A stretch of DNA of 23,956 bases. Source: an uncultured Roseburia sp. Its GTDB lineage: Bacteria; Bacillota; Clostridia; Lachnospirales; Lachnospiraceae. The DNA lies in assembly GCA_910584215.1 (NCBI GenBank), contig CAJTYI010000043.1, positions 1-23,956 on the forward strand, in the 5' to 3' direction. The position numbers and the translations under genes are program-made. The first letter of the stretch is position 1. Each line of letters starts with the position of its first letter. The notes below the pieces were generated by a model. That model was not told the DNA's origin, made no database searches, and saw only the letters and a list, made by a program, of their open reading frames with translations. Below are positions 1 through 7,138 of this stretch, piece by piece.

Positions 1-29
1 CGAAGACCCGCGCAGGAACGGAGGTTTCT

Positions 30-737
30 ATGCAACTAAATATCGGGATAGTCGAGGATGAGCCCCATTTCACCGGGGAACTCCTAAAACACATCGACCG
101 TTGGCAGGCAGACAACTATTGTGCCGTAAAAGTACAGGATTTTGGCAGCTGCCAGGATTTTCTATCTTGCCGCGGGAGGAAATTTGACGTAATTTTCCTG
201 GACATCCAACTGCCGGACGGGACCGGCGTGGAGCTGGCAAAGACACTGCGCAAGAGCCAGTATAAGGGGGAGATTGTCTTTTTGACCGCATTTCAGGAGT
301 ACGTTTTTGAGGGCTACCAGGTGCGCGCCCTCAACTACCTGCTCAAGCCGACCGGGTATGAGCCGGTCAGGGAATGTCTGGACACGGTCTTTTTGGCGCT
401 CAATGACGAGAATTACATATACCGCTACCGGGATGAGATTATAAAAATCCCCTACCACGAAATCCTCTACCTGACAAGCGCCGACCATAGAATCGTCATC
501 TTCTCCAGGGAACGGACCTACCTGCAAACCGATCTTTTGCGCAACGTCATCAAATACCTGCCGCAGCAGTTTGCGCAATGCCATAGAACAACCGTCGTCA
601 ACATGCACCATGTCATACAGATACGCAGCAAAGAACTCGTGCTGTCCGATAAGAGCGTACTGCCCGTGAGTGAATCGTACCTGGGCAGGGTCCGCAGCAC
701 ATTTGTAGCACAGGCCCAAAAAGGAGGACCACTATGA
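30..737 (+). CDS. LytTR-family response regulator (AgrA-like)
   Basis: Cytoplasmic transcription regulator. Residues 1-120 form a receiver domain: the acidic pair D10/E11 (GIVEDE), the phospho-acceptor D58 in VIFLDIQLPDG, T86 and the conserved K106 in NYLLKP are all present. Residues about 130-230 form a LytTR DNA-binding domain (YLTSADHRIVIF, then QCHRTTVVNMHHV), the domain of AgrA, ComE and VirR regulators. The start is supported by GGAGG at 20-24. The gene overlaps the following agrB-like gene by 4 bp (ATGA), so the two are translationally coupled, and an autoinducing-peptide circuit is the natural reading. The partner histidine kinase is not in the window. It could lie just upstream, because one frame entering the window stays open until a stop at 46-48, overlapping this start, but that fragment is too short to identify. 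Confidence 0.93.
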   Translation: MQLNIGIVEDEPHFTGELLKHIDRWQADNYCAVKVQDFGSCQDFLSCRGRKFDVIFLDIQLPDGTGVELAKTLRKSQYKGEIVFLTAFQEYVFEGYQVRALNYLLKPTGYEPVRECLDTVFLALNDENYIYRYRDEIIKIPYHEILYLTSADHRIVIFSRERTYLQTDLLRNVIKYLPQQFAQCHRTTVVNMHHVIQIRSKELVLSDKSVLPVSESYLGRVRSTFVAQAQKGGPL

Positions 738-1318
738 TAAAAACCATTTCTTGTAACATTTCGGATTTTCTTGTAAAAAAAGGAGCCAATCCCCAACAGA
801 GGGAAGTATATTCCTACAGCATGGAATGTCTGATAAATTATTTGCTTTCCGACTTGCTGCTCTATGGTACTGCCGCGCTATTTCACCAGCTGCCCGCCGT
901 TTTTGTCTGGAGTGTCAGTTATACCATGCTGCGCGTCCATATCGGAGGATATCATGCTCCCACCCACGCCGCCTGTATTATTTTAGGCACCATATTGGGT
1001 ATGTGCGGTACGCTGATCAACCGGATATGGCCGCTCTCTGTAGCACTGCCAGTTCTACTATTTGCTCTGATTCTTGCGTATATTATTGTGTTTGCGCCCG
1101 TCGTACATAAGAATCATCCGGTCTCCGCCAAAAACAAAAAGAAGTCCAAATGGAAAGCACTGTTTGTCACGCTGCTCGGCTATCTGGCTGCCATTATCAT
1201 GTACGCTTTTGGCAATCCACTCGCCAATGCCGTCTTGTCCGGTTTTGCCTGTGCACTGCTGCTGGCCCTGATCGCTACGCTTCTTTCCTACTTTACACCA
1301 AAGACCCCGTCGCGCTAA
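734..1318 (+). CDS. agrB: AgrB-like accessory gene regulator B (peptide-processing membrane protease)
   Basis: Integral membrane cysteine endopeptidase of the family that trims an AgrD precursor and helps form the cyclic thiolactone or lactone signal peptide. The signature GGYHAPTHAAC holds H74 and C81, seven residues apart as in the catalytic His/Cys pair of known AgrB. Length (194 aa) fits the family. There are about five or six hydrophobic segments, the last at roughly 170-188. The Shine-Dalgarno GGAGG at 723-727 lies inside the end of the LytTR gene, and start and stop overlap by 4 bp. No AgrD-like short ORF follows: the next 170 bp contain only a 12-codon ORF with no ribosome-binding site. 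The substrate peptide is therefore probably encoded outside the window, or this AgrB acts on something else. Confidence 0.9.
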   Translation: MIKTISCNISDFLVKKGANPQQREVYSYSMECLINYLLSDLLLYGTAALFHQLPAVFVWSVSYTMLRVHIGGYHAPTHAACIILGTILGMCGTLINRIWPLSVALPVLLFALILAYIIVFAPVVHKNHPVSAKNKKKSKWKALFVTLLGYLAAIIMYAFGNPLANAVLSGFACALLLALIATLLSYFTPKTPSR

Positions 1319-1432
1319 AGCGAGATAATTTGCCTGACGTTTTCTTTTTTAAAGAAATATGTTGATTTCTACATTACTTAGAAAACCTTTTTTTTGAGCA
1401 AAACATGTTATATAATATAGAGATAATTGAAT

Positions 1433-1455
1433 AAAACTCCTCTGGCAGAGTTTTT
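1433..1455 (+). terminator. Hairpin with T-run between agrB and the YfhO gene
   Basis: AAAACTC (1433-1439) pairs with GAGTTTT (1448-1454) around an 8-nt loop and ends in five T residues. It resembles a weak Rho-independent terminator. A TATAAT-like sequence lies about 20-30 bp upstream (near 1410-1416). If that is the promoter of the downstream gene, the hairpin sits in its leader and could attenuate it; otherwise it simply ends the agr transcript. An ATATCGATAT palindrome follows near 1462-1471. Confidence 0.45.
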
Positions 1456-1488
1456 CAAAATGATATCGATATATAGAAGGACATACAC

Positions 1489-4224
1489 ATGAGAGCTCGA
1501 AAAATACATAATCCCTATCTGATTTACACCTTTTTGTTTCCGCTTGCCGCCGTTATGGTCTTTTCCTTTTTTATCTGTTCCGGAAAGTCCATGCTGTGGA
1601 AACGGGATGGCGTATATCAACACTACAATGCATTTTTATATCTCGGCTCATGGATACGAACGATTTTAAACACACTCATCAAAGAGCACCGGCTCATCAT
1701 ACCCATGTTTGAATGGGGACTGGGCTTCGGCTCCGACGTGATCACCACATTGAGCTATTACACATTTGGAGACCCTTTCGCGCTCATCTCCGTGATAACT
1801 CCGGCCAAATATGGCGAAATCGGCTTTGATCTTTCGATTTTGTTGCGTTTTTACACAGCCGGTCTCGCTTTTATCGCATATGCCAGACATATGAAGTGCG
1901 CAGCCTGGAGCACCGTCTGTGCGGCATTGATGTATGTCTTTTGCAGCTACTCGCTCACCGCCGGTGTACGCCACCCTTACTTCATAGCGCCTATGGTCTA
2001 TCTTCCGCTGGTGTTGATCGGCTGCGAAAAGATAATCAAAAGAGAGTCTCCACTGCCTTTTACGCTATCGGTGTTTTTGACGGCTTTTTCCAATTTTTAT
2101 TTTTTCTATATGATTGTTATCATTACAATCACCTATGTCGCACTGCGCCTTTTATGCGATAAACAGTATCGCAATATCAAAACGCTGGGATGCTACTTGA
2201 TTCGCTTTTTCGGATATGCAGTCCTTAGCTGCGCCATGGCGGCGGTTTTACTGCTTCCAAATGCCCTCAATTTTATCGGCAACCCCCGCGTCAATCACTA
2301 CTATACATTCGACTTACTCTATACAGGAGCGCAATATCAGGCCCTTTGGGGGAGCGCGGTTGGCACGAACGCAGCCGTTCCCTACGCGCTGATCGGTATG
2401 GCGCCGCTGTCCTACTTGGGTGTGTCCGGTATCCTGACAGAAAAAACACAACCGCGCTGGACGAAACTCCTGTTGCTGGTCGAGATCTTGTTTTTGATTT
2501 TTCCGGCGGCAGGTTACGCGATGAACGGTTTTGGCTATGTCAGTAACCGCTGGGTATTTGCCTGGGCTTTGTTGACTTCCTATATGTTTGCCAAAGGCTT
2601 CCCTCTCTTATTCGCTATGAATTTTCGCCGCAAAATGACGCTCTGTGCAGGCTGTGTTCTCTATGTGCTCGGGTGTCTCCTTTTGCCCGGCTCGCACACC
2701 AAAGCTACAATGGCTGGCTGCGCTCTTTTTTGTGTCAGCCTCCTCTTTGTACTTTGCGCCCGCCATATTCCAGACATTTCATTCGACAGATTCCACATAT
2801 CTAACGTGCGGATGAAGCAGGCCGTGACACTGCTATTGTCTGTGGCCTGTGTCTTTACGATGGCATATTACAAGTACCCGTCAAAGGAAGGCAGCTATCT
2901 GTCAGAATTTCAGGATTTGGGCAGTGGAAATGGTCTCTTAATTGGCAATCGCTCCGCTGCATGGGAACTCATTGATGACACAGAGTTTTACCGTATTGAC
3001 AATGACGTGTCAGAAAACACGCAGGCCAACCATCTGATCTCACTGCACCAGAGCACCACCGGTATCTATTGGTCTATCATAAATGCAAAGTTAGTCGATT
3101 TCATATGTCAGAACAATGCATACTATCGTATGACCTATTATCTGCAGGGACTTTCTTCGCGTGCATACCTGCTGCCGCTCGCCAGCGCAAAATACTTTGT
3201 CGCCGGCTCCTCAAAAGAAGAACAGGGGCTAATTCCCTATGGTTATTCATTTGTGGGAGAGAAAAAAGGATATAGCGACACCTATCGTCTGTTCCGAACC
3301 AAAAATGTTCTGCCGTTTGGCTGCACATACGCCAGCGTTATTTCCCGGGCAGCTTTTGAAACACTATCACTGCTGCAGCGACAGCAGGCAATGTTACAGG
3401 GCGCCGTGCTGGACACCGACACAGCCGCTGATCTCCCTCTGCCCAAAGCAAGACCCGTCTATGCCGACAAATCCATCCTCTATATGGTCGATTGCGGTGA
3501 AAACATTACATACAGCGGCAACACTTTTGTCGCCGCTGAAGATAACGCCTGCGTAACGCTCCATTTCCCTTCGGCGGGAGCAGGCGAATTATATTTACAG
3601 ATTTTAGGGCTGGATTATCGAACAACCGACAAGAAAAATGTCCTGTTCGGGCTAAACGAGGATAAAAACGCAGCAAAAACTGCTCTGTCCGCCTCCTGCG
3701 GCGACGTCTCCGTGAAATATTCGCATTACGCGGCAAAAAGTTCTTACACGGTGGGCAGGACGGATTATCTGATGCATCTTGGGTATTCCAGTGAAGCCCG
3801 CACCTCCATTACACTGACATTTGCAAAAAAAGGAATTTATCAACTGGAGCATCTTTCCGTTTTGCTCCAGCCGATGGGAGGCCTCAGCGGACAGGTTCAG
3901 AAACTGCGGGATAACATTCTCACGGATGTGAAGATGGACACCAATCAGATTACAGGAAAAATCTCCCTGGACGCCTCCAAGCTGCTGTTTCTGTCACTGC
4001 CATACTCGAAAGGATGGCATGTTTTCGTTGACGGAAAGGAAGAAACGCTTCTCTGCGCCAATCTTATGTACAGCGGCATCATGCTCACAGCCGGCAAACA
4101 CACGGTGAAACTGACCTATCAAACGCCGTACCTTTTCACAGGCGCGGTCATTAGCCTGCTGGGTTTCTTTCTGTTCTCTGTGCTCTGCTGCTGCCGAAAA
4201 AAATTGTACCACAGCAAAAAGTGA
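1489..4224 (+). CDS. YfhO-family membrane protein (putative GT-C type glycosyltransferase)
   Basis: A 911-residue polytopic protein. The first 470 residues contain about a dozen hydrophobic segments. The N-terminus has the family pattern of a first transmembrane helix followed by a conserved acidic segment (KRDGVYQHY, D40) and a following FEWGLGFGSD loop. Residues about 480-880 are a large, probably extracellular, beta-rich region ending in GWHVFVDGKEE and AGKHTVKLTY, then a final helix (TGAVISLLGFFLFSVL) and a positive tail, which is the typical YfhO C-terminus. In Bacillus and Listeria, YfhO proteins are implicated in glycosylation of lipoteichoic acid using lipid-linked sugars; that role here is inference. 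GAAGGA precedes the start by about 9 nt. The gene for a secreted glucanase follows after 41 bp, so the two may be co-transcribed. Confidence 0.85.
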   Translation: MRARKIHNPYLIYTFLFPLAAVMVFSFFICSGKSMLWKRDGVYQHYNAFLYLGSWIRTILNTLIKEHRLIIPMFEWGLGFGSDVITTLSYYTFGDPFALISVITPAKYGEIGFDLSILLRFYTAGLAFIAYARHMKCAAWSTVCAALMYVFCSYSLTAGVRHPYFIAPMVYLPLVLIGCEKIIKRESPLPFTLSVFLTAFSNFYFFYMIVIITITYVALRLLCDKQYRNIKTLGCYLIRFFGYAVLSCAMAAVLLLPNALNFIGNPRVNHYYTFDLLYTGAQYQALWGSAVGTNAAVPYALIGMAPLSYLGVSGILTEKTQPRWTKLLLLVEILFLIFPAAGYAMNGFGYVSNRWVFAWALLTSYMFAKGFPLLFAMNFRRKMTLCAGCVLYVLGCLLLPGSHTKATMAGCALFCVSLLFVLCARHIPDISFDRFHISNVRMKQAVTLLLSVACVFTMAYYKYPSKEGSYLSEFQDLGSGNGLLIGNRSAAWELIDDTEFYRIDNDVSENTQANHLISLHQSTTGIYWSIINAKLVDFICQNNAYYRMTYYLQGLSSRAYLLPLASAKYFVAGSSKEEQGLIPYGYSFVGEKKGYSDTYRLFRTKNVLPFGCTYASVISRAAFETLSLLQRQQAMLQGAVLDTDTAADLPLPKARPVYADKSILYMVDCGENITYSGNTFVAAEDNACVTLHFPSAGAGELYLQILGLDYRTTDKKNVLFGLNEDKNAAKTALSASCGDVSVKYSHYAAKSSYTVGRTDYLMHLGYSSEARTSITLTFAKKGIYQLEHLSVLLQPMGGLSGQVQKLRDNILTDVKMDTNQITGKISLDASKLLFLSLPYSKGWHVFVDGKEETLLCANLMYSGIMLTAGKHTVKLTYQTPYLFTGAVISLLGFFLFSVLCCCRKKLYHSKK

Positions 4225-4265
4225 CAGACTGCGCCATATCATCCATATTAAGAAAGGGGTTCCAA

Positions 4266-5393
4266 ATGAAAAAAATACTATTCTTACTCTGTTTAACCGC
4301 CACCTCGCTTTTTCACAGCTGCCTTGGCATCGCCCCATTATCGGAGGACGAGGCCGACACAGTGATACAAAACGAAACACCATCCCAAGATGACAAAGCC
4401 GATCAGACGGATACTCTCTCCCATTTCCCCGACACCGAGAACCCGCGTGAATCATATGATACCTCCGTCCCCGAACGTCAAACTGCCCTGTCTGCGCTTC
4501 ACGTCGATGGCTCCAAGCTCGTAGACACTTCGGGCACACCTGTTCAACTGCGCGGTGTGAGCACCCATGGACTCTCCTGGTTCCCGGAATATGTCAACGA
4601 GGACTGTTTTAGAGAGCTGCACGAGGAATGGAACGTCAATGTCGTTCGCCTGGCGATGTATACAGCCGAATATAACGGCTACTGCACCGGCGGTTCCAAA
4701 GAAGATTTAATCAATTTAGTGCGCGACGGTGTCACATACGCCACAAATCAGAACATGTATGTGATCATCGACTGGCACATCTTATCGGACGGCAACCCCA
4801 ATCAGTATCTTGCCGACGCCAAAGAATTTTGGAACGATATGTCCGCCGCCTACGGCCAATCTGAGAATGTACTGTTTGAAATCTGCAACGAACCGAACAG
4901 TGGCACAAGCTGGGAAGATGTCAAACGCTATGCCGATGAGATCATCCCCATCATACGCGGCAACGGCGCCCAAAATGTTATCCTCGTCGGCACGCCGAAC
5001 TGGTCGCAGGAGGTGATGCAGGCCGCCGCCGACCCTCTGAGCGGATATGAAAACATCATGTATACGCTGCATTTTTATGCTGCCACCCACAAAGACGACC
5101 TGCGGCAAACACTGAGCGACGCCGTTCACAGGGGGCTTCCCATTTTTGTTTCGGAATTTGGCATCTGCGATGCGAGCGGCAACGGCGCCATAGATACCGA
5201 GCAGTCAGACACATGGCTCTCTCTATTGGATTTGTATGAAATCAGCTATGTCGCATGGAACCTCTCAAATAAAGAAGAAAGTTCCGCCCTGCTCAAAAGC
5301 GGATGTTCCAAGACTTCTGGATTTACCGAGGATGACCTCAGTACATCGGGAAGCTGGCTCTATCAAAAATTGCGTTTGCGCACCGGCGCATAA
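4266..5393 (+). CDS. Secreted GH5 glycoside hydrolase (endoglucanase-like), probable lipoprotein
   Basis: Predicted to hydrolyse beta-1,4-glucan or a related polysaccharide outside the cell. The reading frame is open from 4221, but the start at 4266 is preferred: AAAGGGG lies 7 nt upstream and the protein then opens with a clean signal sequence (MKKILFLLCLTATSLF). C19 in LFHSC could be lipidated, although Phe at -3 is not a perfect lipobox. Residues 20-75 are an acidic, Ser/Thr-rich linker. The GH5 barrel follows (76-370): QLRGVSTHGLSW, VVRLAMYTAEY, VIIDWHIL, acid/base E209 in FEICNEPN, NIMYTLHFYA, nucleophile E297 in FVSEFG and W331. All catalytic motifs are intact. GH5 subfamily 2 is the best guess. 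There is no carbohydrate-binding or dockerin module. It lies just after the YfhO gene. Confidence 0.92.
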   Translation: MKKILFLLCLTATSLFHSCLGIAPLSEDEADTVIQNETPSQDDKADQTDTLSHFPDTENPRESYDTSVPERQTALSALHVDGSKLVDTSGTPVQLRGVSTHGLSWFPEYVNEDCFRELHEEWNVNVVRLAMYTAEYNGYCTGGSKEDLINLVRDGVTYATNQNMYVIIDWHILSDGNPNQYLADAKEFWNDMSAAYGQSENVLFEICNEPNSGTSWEDVKRYADEIIPIIRGNGAQNVILVGTPNWSQEVMQAAADPLSGYENIMYTLHFYAATHKDDLRQTLSDAVHRGLPIFVSEFGICDASGNGAIDTEQSDTWLSLLDLYEISYVAWNLSNKEESSALLKSGCSKTSGFTEDDLSTSGSWLYQKLRLRTGA

Positions 5394-5504
5394 ATTTATA
5401 TTCCTGTGCAGTCGGGTGGGAGATAACTGTTTCCCTTGCATGTGCGCCGTCACGCGTCAGCGACTGCTGACAACCTTACTTTGGATGTCATAAGCAGAAA
5501 CAAC

Positions 5505-5534
5505 GAGGCCATCTGTCCGAAAACAGATGGCCTC
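5505..5534. terminator. Bidirectional hairpin terminator between the GH5 gene and rpsR
   Basis: GAGGCCATCTGT (5505-5516) and ACAGATGGCCTC (5523-5534) form a perfect 12-bp stem with a 6-nt loop. Short T-rich tails follow on both strands (TCTTAT on plus, GTTGTTTCTG on minus). It lies between two convergent genes, as expected for a shared terminator. Confidence 0.85.
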
Positions 5535-5564
5535 TCTTATGATTCGTTCTACTTTGCGCTGCGC

Positions 5565-5828
5565 TTAATCGCACACATACGGCATCAGTGCCACATGACG
5601 CGCTCTCTTGATCGCTACAGTCAGAGCTCTCTGATGCTTTGCGCAGTTGCCGGTGATACGGCGGGGAAGAATTTTTCCTCTCTCAGAGATATATCTCTTT
5701 AATTTGTTGGTATCCTTATAGTCAATCACATTATCTTTTCCGCAGAATACGCAAACTTTTTTTCTTCTATGCATCGGGCGTCTCTTCATCGGAGCGCCTT
5801 CCTTATCGGCTGCTTTATTGAAAGCCAT
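5565..5828 (-). CDS. rpsR: 30S ribosomal protein S18
   Basis: Small-subunit protein of the platform, where it pairs with S6. The 87-residue product has the family sequence: RRKKVCVFC near residues 22-28, IDYKDTNKLKRYISERGKILPRR in the middle and TGNCAKHQRALTVAIKRAR toward the end. The cysteines (CVFC plus TGNC..H) correspond to the zinc-type form of S18. A short N-terminal extension (MAFNKAADKEGAP) precedes the conserved core, and the TACCTCC complement on the plus strand just after the start marks its ribosome-binding site. It is the third gene of the rpsF-ssb-rpsR operon, 31 bp after ssb. Confidence 0.97.
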   Translation of the reverse strand: MAFNKAADKEGAPMKRRPMHRRKKVCVFCGKDNVIDYKDTNKLKRYISERGKILPRRITGNCAKHQRALTVAIKRARHVALMPYVCD

Positions 5829-5859
5829 GATATCTACCTCCTGTTCATTTACTGTAACT

Positions 5860-6303
5860 TTAATTAAACGGCAGCTCTTCGTCTATTCCGTCAGGAATAT
5901 TCATAAAACCGTCACCTGCCGCTGTACTGGGCATCGGCCGTTCGGATGGTGTGAAGCCGCCGTTATCTCCGCTGCCGGCATTTTTGCTCTCCGCAAACTC
6001 ACATTCCTCCACGACAACATCTGTCGTGTAAACCCGCTGACCGTCTTTGTTGGTATAACTTCCGGTCTGAATACGCCCGGTGATCGCAATCTTGATTCCT
6101 TTGCGCAGATACTTCTCCGCAAACTCGGCGGTTCTGCCAAACGCTACGCATCCGATAAAATCTGCAGTCTGCTGGTCGTTATCTCTGCGGAATCTGCGGT
6201 CAACTGCTAACGTATAACGCGCAACTGCCGTCGCCTGTTCCCCCTGAGAATATCTGACCTCCGGGTCTCTAGTCAATCGTCCCATAAGAATGACTTTATT
6301 CAT
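5860..6303 (-). CDS. ssb: Single-stranded DNA-binding protein
   Basis: Binds single-stranded DNA as a tetramer during replication and repair. Residues 1-105 form the OB fold (MNKVILMGRLTRDPEVRYSQ, FIGCVAFGRTAEFAEKYLRKG, ITGRIQTGSYTNKDGQRVYTTDVV). A Gly/Ser/Pro-rich linker and an acidic tip follow. The tip reads DEELPFN: one Asn follows the usual terminal Pro-Phe. In SSB proteins generally the terminal Phe carboxylate docks onto partners such as RecQ or PriA, so the extra residue deserves notice. The codons were checked (CCG TTT AAT TAA on the minus strand). The start has GAGAGGAAAATAT before it. The gene sits between rpsF and rpsR, as in most Firmicutes. Confidence 0.97.
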   Translation of the reverse strand: MNKVILMGRLTRDPEVRYSQGEQATAVARYTLAVDRRFRRDNDQQTADFIGCVAFGRTAEFAEKYLRKGIKIAITGRIQTGSYTNKDGQRVYTTDVVVEECEFAESKNAGSGDNGGFTPSERPMPSTAAGDGFMNIPDGIDEELPFN

Positions 6304-6318
6304 ATATTTTCCTCTCTA

Positions 6319-6609
6319 CTATGCCTCGTCTTTTCTAACACACAAGAAACGAAGAACATTGTCCATAATACGAACATCCTGCTCGATCGCTGCCGGAGCT
6401 GTTGTCTCTGCATCGAACTGGATAAAGTAGTAGTAACCTTCGTTCATTTTCTGAACTTCGTAAGCCAGTCTCTTCTTACCCCAGTCCTCTACTTCTGTGA
6501 CAGTACCGCCGGCACGAGTAATATACTCTTTTGCTTTCTCAACGATCGCTGTTCTCGCATCATCTTCGATCTTTGCGCTAACGACAAGCGCTAACTCATA
6601 CTTTTTCAT
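6319..6609 (-). CDS. rpsF: 30S ribosomal protein S6
   Basis: Small-subunit protein that forms a heterodimer with S18. The product is 96 aa: MKKYELALVVSAKIEDDAR, then GGTVTEVEDWGKKRLAYEVQKMNEGYYYFIQF and a C-terminal ALEQDVRIMD-like helix ending RFLCVRKDEA. The frame is open further upstream to 6831, but the start at 6609 is chosen because AGGAGG lies 8 nt before it and the protein then matches the normal S6 N-terminus and length. The upstream part of the open frame overlaps the DUF951 gene and looks non-coding. It is the first gene of the rpsF-ssb-rpsR operon, with its own promoter at 6686-6714 and a hairpin leader. Confidence 0.97.
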   Translation of the reverse strand: MKKYELALVVSAKIEDDARTAIVEKAKEYITRAGGTVTEVEDWGKKRLAYEVQKMNEGYYYFIQFDAETTAPAAIEQDVRIMDNVLRFLCVRKDEA

Positions 6610-6637
6610 GCGAATTTCCTCCTTTTGGTCTCTGGCC

Positions 6638-6652
6638 CACCCCTGCGGGATG
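6638..6652 (-). promoter_or_regulatory. Hairpin in the rpsF leader; candidate S6:S18 autoregulatory site
   Basis: On the transcribed (minus) strand CATCCC pairs with GGGGTG around a GCA loop, about 30 nt before the rpsF start codon and inside the roughly 70-nt leader predicted from the promoter at 6686-6714. rpsF operons in many bacteria carry a leader RNA bound by the S6:S18 complex, with a conserved CCG in the bound structure; CCCGC is present here. The match is only suggestive. Confidence 0.4.
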
Positions 6653-6685
6653 AACAAGGAATATAATAATATATCACAAGGACAT

Positions 6686-6714
6686 ACTATACCATCTTTT
6701 CCCGCATTTTTCAA
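6686..6714 (-). promoter_or_regulatory. Sigma-A type promoter of the rpsF operon
   Basis: On the minus strand TTGAAA (6709-6714) and TATAGT (6686-6691) are separated by exactly 17 bp; each matches the consensus at five of six positions. The -35 box overlaps the end of the DUF951 gene, so the ribosomal genes have a promoter of their own in addition to any read-through. Confidence 0.75.
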
Positions 6715-6896
6715 GCTTTTTTTCGTATTTCTTTGGTATTTTTCTCCACCAGCGGGCGGGCAAGCATCACTTGATGGCCGCATCCTAAACACTTCAACCG
6801 AAAATCTGCGCCGACCCGCAGAATTTCCCATTCACTGCTGCCGCAGGGATGCTTCTTTTTTAAACGGACGATATCGCCCACTTCGTATTGATTCAT
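6711..6896 (-). CDS. DUF951 family small protein
   Basis: A 61-residue protein of unknown molecular function, common in Firmicutes next to rpsF. Visible family features: VGDIVRLKKKHPCG, WEILRVGADFRLKCLGCGH, VMLARPL. Cysteines 18, 36 and 39 with His16/His41 could bind a metal. The frame is open to 6941, but the start at 6896 is preferred: GGAGG lies 6 nt upstream and MNQYEVGDIV is the usual family beginning. It is expressed in the same direction as rpsF, and its stop codon overlaps the rpsF -35 box. A promoter candidate lies at 7046-7074. Confidence 0.88.
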   Translation of the reverse strand: MNQYEVGDIVRLKKKHPCGSSEWEILRVGADFRLKCLGCGHQVMLARPLVEKNTKEIRKKA

Positions 6897-7005
6897 CTTA
6901 ATCCTCCATGCCGCATCCTTGCGGTTATCTGCATCGATCATTTATTTGGTAAATAGCTGATCGTTTTCTTCTCCCGAAGCGCATTTAAAACATACTCCGG
7001 CTTTT

Positions 7006-7069
7006 TTATAGATATTTCTGTTTTGATTATAGACATTTCTATTTGATTATAGATGATTTTGTTTTATTG
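7006..7069. repeat. Three imperfect 20-23 bp AT-rich tandem repeats
   Basis: Units beginning TTATAGA at 7006, 7027 and 7047 follow the pattern TTATAGAYATTTCTRTTTTGA, with the third more diverged. They lie in the 242-bp gap between the ATPase gene ending at 7139 and DUF951. Each junction recreates a TATAAT on the minus strand (7026-7031, 7046-7051). Confidence 0.6.
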
Positions 7070-7074
7070 TACAA
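7046..7074 (-). promoter_or_regulatory. Candidate promoter for DUF951
   Basis: On the minus strand a perfect TATAAT (7046-7051) lies 17 bp downstream of TTGTAC (7069-7074). The -35 match is only partial. A second TATAAT 20 bp further downstream, created by the repeat unit, has no good -35 partner. The leader to DUF951 would be about 145 nt. Confidence 0.5.
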
Positions 7075-7138
7075 TACGTTATGGCAGATTGATTTTTCTC
7101 CCCGTCAATGGCCAGTCGCAGTGCCGCAAAAAACCTTT

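Noticed and set aside
162..719. Minus-strand ORF of 185 aa opposite the LytTR regulator
   Set aside because: It is antisense to a complete, motif-bearing response regulator gene and has no start signal or family features.
1319..1488. Short ORF as an AgrD precursor
   Set aside because: The only candidate (ATG near 1360) is 12 codons long, lacks a ribosome-binding site and has neither a ring-forming cysteine nor the acidic C-terminal segment of AgrD.
6610..6831. N-terminal extension of S6 (74 residues)
   Set aside because: The extension overlaps the DUF951 gene, lacks features, and a strong ribosome-binding site marks the normal S6 start at 6609.
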